Below, one piece after another: positions 6,481 through 7,345 of a DNA stretch of 7,345 bases. A program made the translations under genes and the position numbers. The notes beneath the pieces are model-generated. The model ran no database searches. It saw only the letters and a list, made by a program, of their open reading frames with translations, and was not told the origin of the DNA. The first letter of the stretch is position 1, and each line of letters starts with the position of its first letter. The stretch covers positions 1-7,345 of the forward strand of contig JAIRZA010000207.1 of NCBI GenBank assembly GCA_031267475.1. The letters are read 5' to 3'. This DNA is from Spirochaetaceae bacterium. GTDB taxonomy: Bacteria; Spirochaetota; Spirochaetia; Treponematales; Breznakiellaceae.

Positions 6481-6497
6481 CGCCAACTCCGTTGGCG
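6481..6497. repeat. Solitary hairpin repeat, 7-bp stem, loop TCC
   Basis: CGCCAAC (6481-6487) pairs perfectly with GTTGGCG (6491-6497) around TCC. The same CCAAC-TCC-GTTGG core is found twice, in opposite orientations, inside the palindrome at 6655-6682. It lies 18 bases past the acyltransferase stop and just upstream of the barrel gene's -35. There is no T-run, so terminator activity is doubtful. Confidence 0.8.
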
Positions 6498-6515
6498 ACA
6501 ACAGCCAGATTGAAT

Positions 6516-7345
6516 TCATTCGCCGGTTTTTATCACGCGGCTTAGCTTGTTTGACAGTTTTACGGAGGCGTATTCGATTGGATAAAAGGCGCAGGCGGCA
6601 ATCTGCGATACGATGACGCTTAGTACCGGGAAAATCCACGAAAAACCGCCGCCGCCAACGGAGTTGGCGCCAACTCCGTTGGTGTGTACAATTAAAAAGC
6701 TGGAAAAGGAGCATAACACCGGAACATGAATGATGTATAACGGAAAAGATATTTTCCCTAAAAATCGAAAGAATTTTGCGGAAAACACCCGTTGCGCCAG
6801 CGGGCTTGTCAGTAAAAACGCGATTAACAAGAACGCGGCAATAGAATACAGCAAGTCCATCGCCCATTTTACCCACAGATATGCTGATAATCCAGCCGCT
6901 AAATACGCGGCGGCCGCCGCAATGAATAAGCCGGTTTTACGCGGAATCGATTTTTCTATTTTATACAGGAAATCATTTTTGTTTATATACAAATATGATG
7001 CCGCCATGCCAAGCATAAACGCGAGGAGTACGCCGTTTACCAGAAATAAAAAAGCCGCCGCCAAAATCCAAAAAACATACTGCTTGCTTTTGATATATTT
7101 TGAGCAAAATAATACCAGCGCCACGAGGAAAGAGCCGGTGATTTCTCCGTTCATAGTCCAAAGAGTCGCGTTGTATGAATGGTCTTCGTTGTAATAAAAA
7201 AATACATCCCGAAATGAAAACCGCAGCGCGTCGATGAATCCTCCGTCAAAATTATAAAATGTTCCCAGCCACGGACTTTCGCCCCAATGGTATTGTTTTT
7301 GTGTAAATATATCCAACTGCGCCTGAATTTCCGCGGCGGCGTGAT
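6516..7345 (-). CDS. Membrane acyltransferase, family 3 (OafA-like), C-terminal part
   Basis: The frame is open to the window edge and ends TGA at 6518-6516. About 276 residues are visible. The protein is very hydrophobic, with repeated membrane segments. It carries typical acyltransferase-3 landmarks: LWTMNGEITGSFLVALVLF (the usual LWxLxxE segment), FLGKISFPLYIIHVPVL near the C-terminus, and a final YPIEYASVKLSNKLSRVIK. Such proteins move acetyl or other acyl groups onto sugars of envelope polysaccharides or glycolipids. The catalytic histidine region of this family is N-terminal and lies outside the window. A TTG at 7316 is not the start, because coding sequence (AAAEIQAQ) continues upstream. 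A 28-bp palindrome sits in frame between the IIHVPVL segment and the last membrane segment, adding TNGVGANSVG followed by glycines. The true substrate is unknown. Confidence 0.88.
   Translation of the reverse strand, partial: HAAAEIQAQLDIFTQKQYHWGESPWLGTFYNFDGGFIDALRFSFRDVFFYYNEDHSYNATLWTMNGEITGSFLVALVLFCSKYIKSKQYVFWILAAAFLFLVNGVLLAFMLGMAASYLYINKNDFLYKIEKSIPRKTGLFIAAAAAYLAAGLSAYLWVKWAMDLLYSIAAFLLIAFLLTSPLAQRVFSAKFFRFLGKISFPLYIIHVPVLCSFSSFLIVHTNGVGANSVGGGGFSWIFPVLSVIVSQIAACAFYPIEYASVKLSNKLSRVIKTGE
6655..6682. repeat. Perfect 28-bp palindrome inside the acyltransferase gene
   Basis: The two halves around the 6668/6669 centre are exact reverse complements. Each half is itself a near-hairpin built from CCAAC, TCC or GGA, and GTTGG. 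The left half is CCAACGGAGTTGGC and the right half GCCAACTCCGTTGG. It reads through without a stop in the acyltransferase frame (TNGVGANSVG). The central GGAGTTGGC/GCCAACTCC arms resemble the GGAGTTT/AAACTCC arms of the array at 429-528. Confidence 0.9.

Noticed and set aside
6412..6876. 154-codon - strand frame overlapping the acyltransferase 3' half
   Set aside because: It is in another frame of the acyltransferase, Cys- and Arg-rich, with no sensible domain. The acyltransferase frame explains the DNA.
7314..7316. TTG as the start of the acyltransferase
   Set aside because: The frame stays open to the window edge with plausible residues. The visible part lacks the N-terminal membrane segments and catalytic region of the family, so the gene is truncated by the window.

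Overview
The window looks like a chromosomal segment of a flagellated spirochaete. The closest fit is a Treponema of the moderate-GC, gut-associated type. The reasons are a FlgK and a FlgF-like rod protein whose sequences read like treponemal versions, a near-perfect flagellar sigma-28 promoter in front of them, a small outer-membrane barrel protein, and an unusual density of short palindromic repeats. The genus assignment is inference from remembered sequence character, not from a search.

Layout, left to right. (1) Positions 2-166 hold the 3' end of a small AT-rich + strand gene of unknown function. (2) Positions 167-551 have no credible gene and are packed with at least nine hairpins, most with 3-4 nt loops. 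The right half is an ~80-bp tandem repeat, each unit carrying two hairpins. Its last copy runs into the next gene and provides that gene's stop codon. (3) 552-2288 on the - strand is a complete AMP-forming acyl-CoA ligase. (4) A 140-bp divergent intergenic region carries a sigma-28 promoter (TAAA-N15-GCCGATAG) for the + strand flagellar genes. (5) flgN-like (2429-2926), flgK (2939-4834) and a flgF-type rod gene (4894-5739) follow. A weaker sigma-28-like site lies between flgK and flgF. (6) A convergent - strand gene (5802-6347) encodes a secreted beta-barrel outer-membrane protein, preceded by a TTGACA-type promoter. (7) 6516-7345 on the - strand is the C-terminal part of a family 3 membrane acyltransferase whose start is beyond the window. 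Its reading frame contains a perfect 28-bp palindrome, and half of that palindrome recurs as a solitary hairpin just past the gene.

How the genes work together. FlgN (chaperone), FlgK (hook-filament junction) and FlgF (proximal rod) all serve the periplasmic flagellum, and the sigma-28 site suggests late-class control of at least flgN-flgK. The usual neighbours flgL (after flgK) and flgG (after flgF) are absent. The ligase, barrel protein and acyltransferase are lipid- or envelope-related but show no direct link to the flagellar genes or to each other.

I did not find a new enzymatic or defence system. The most unusual feature is the family of hairpin repeats. They show compensatory arm changes, occupy a convergent gene end and are embedded in coding sequence.
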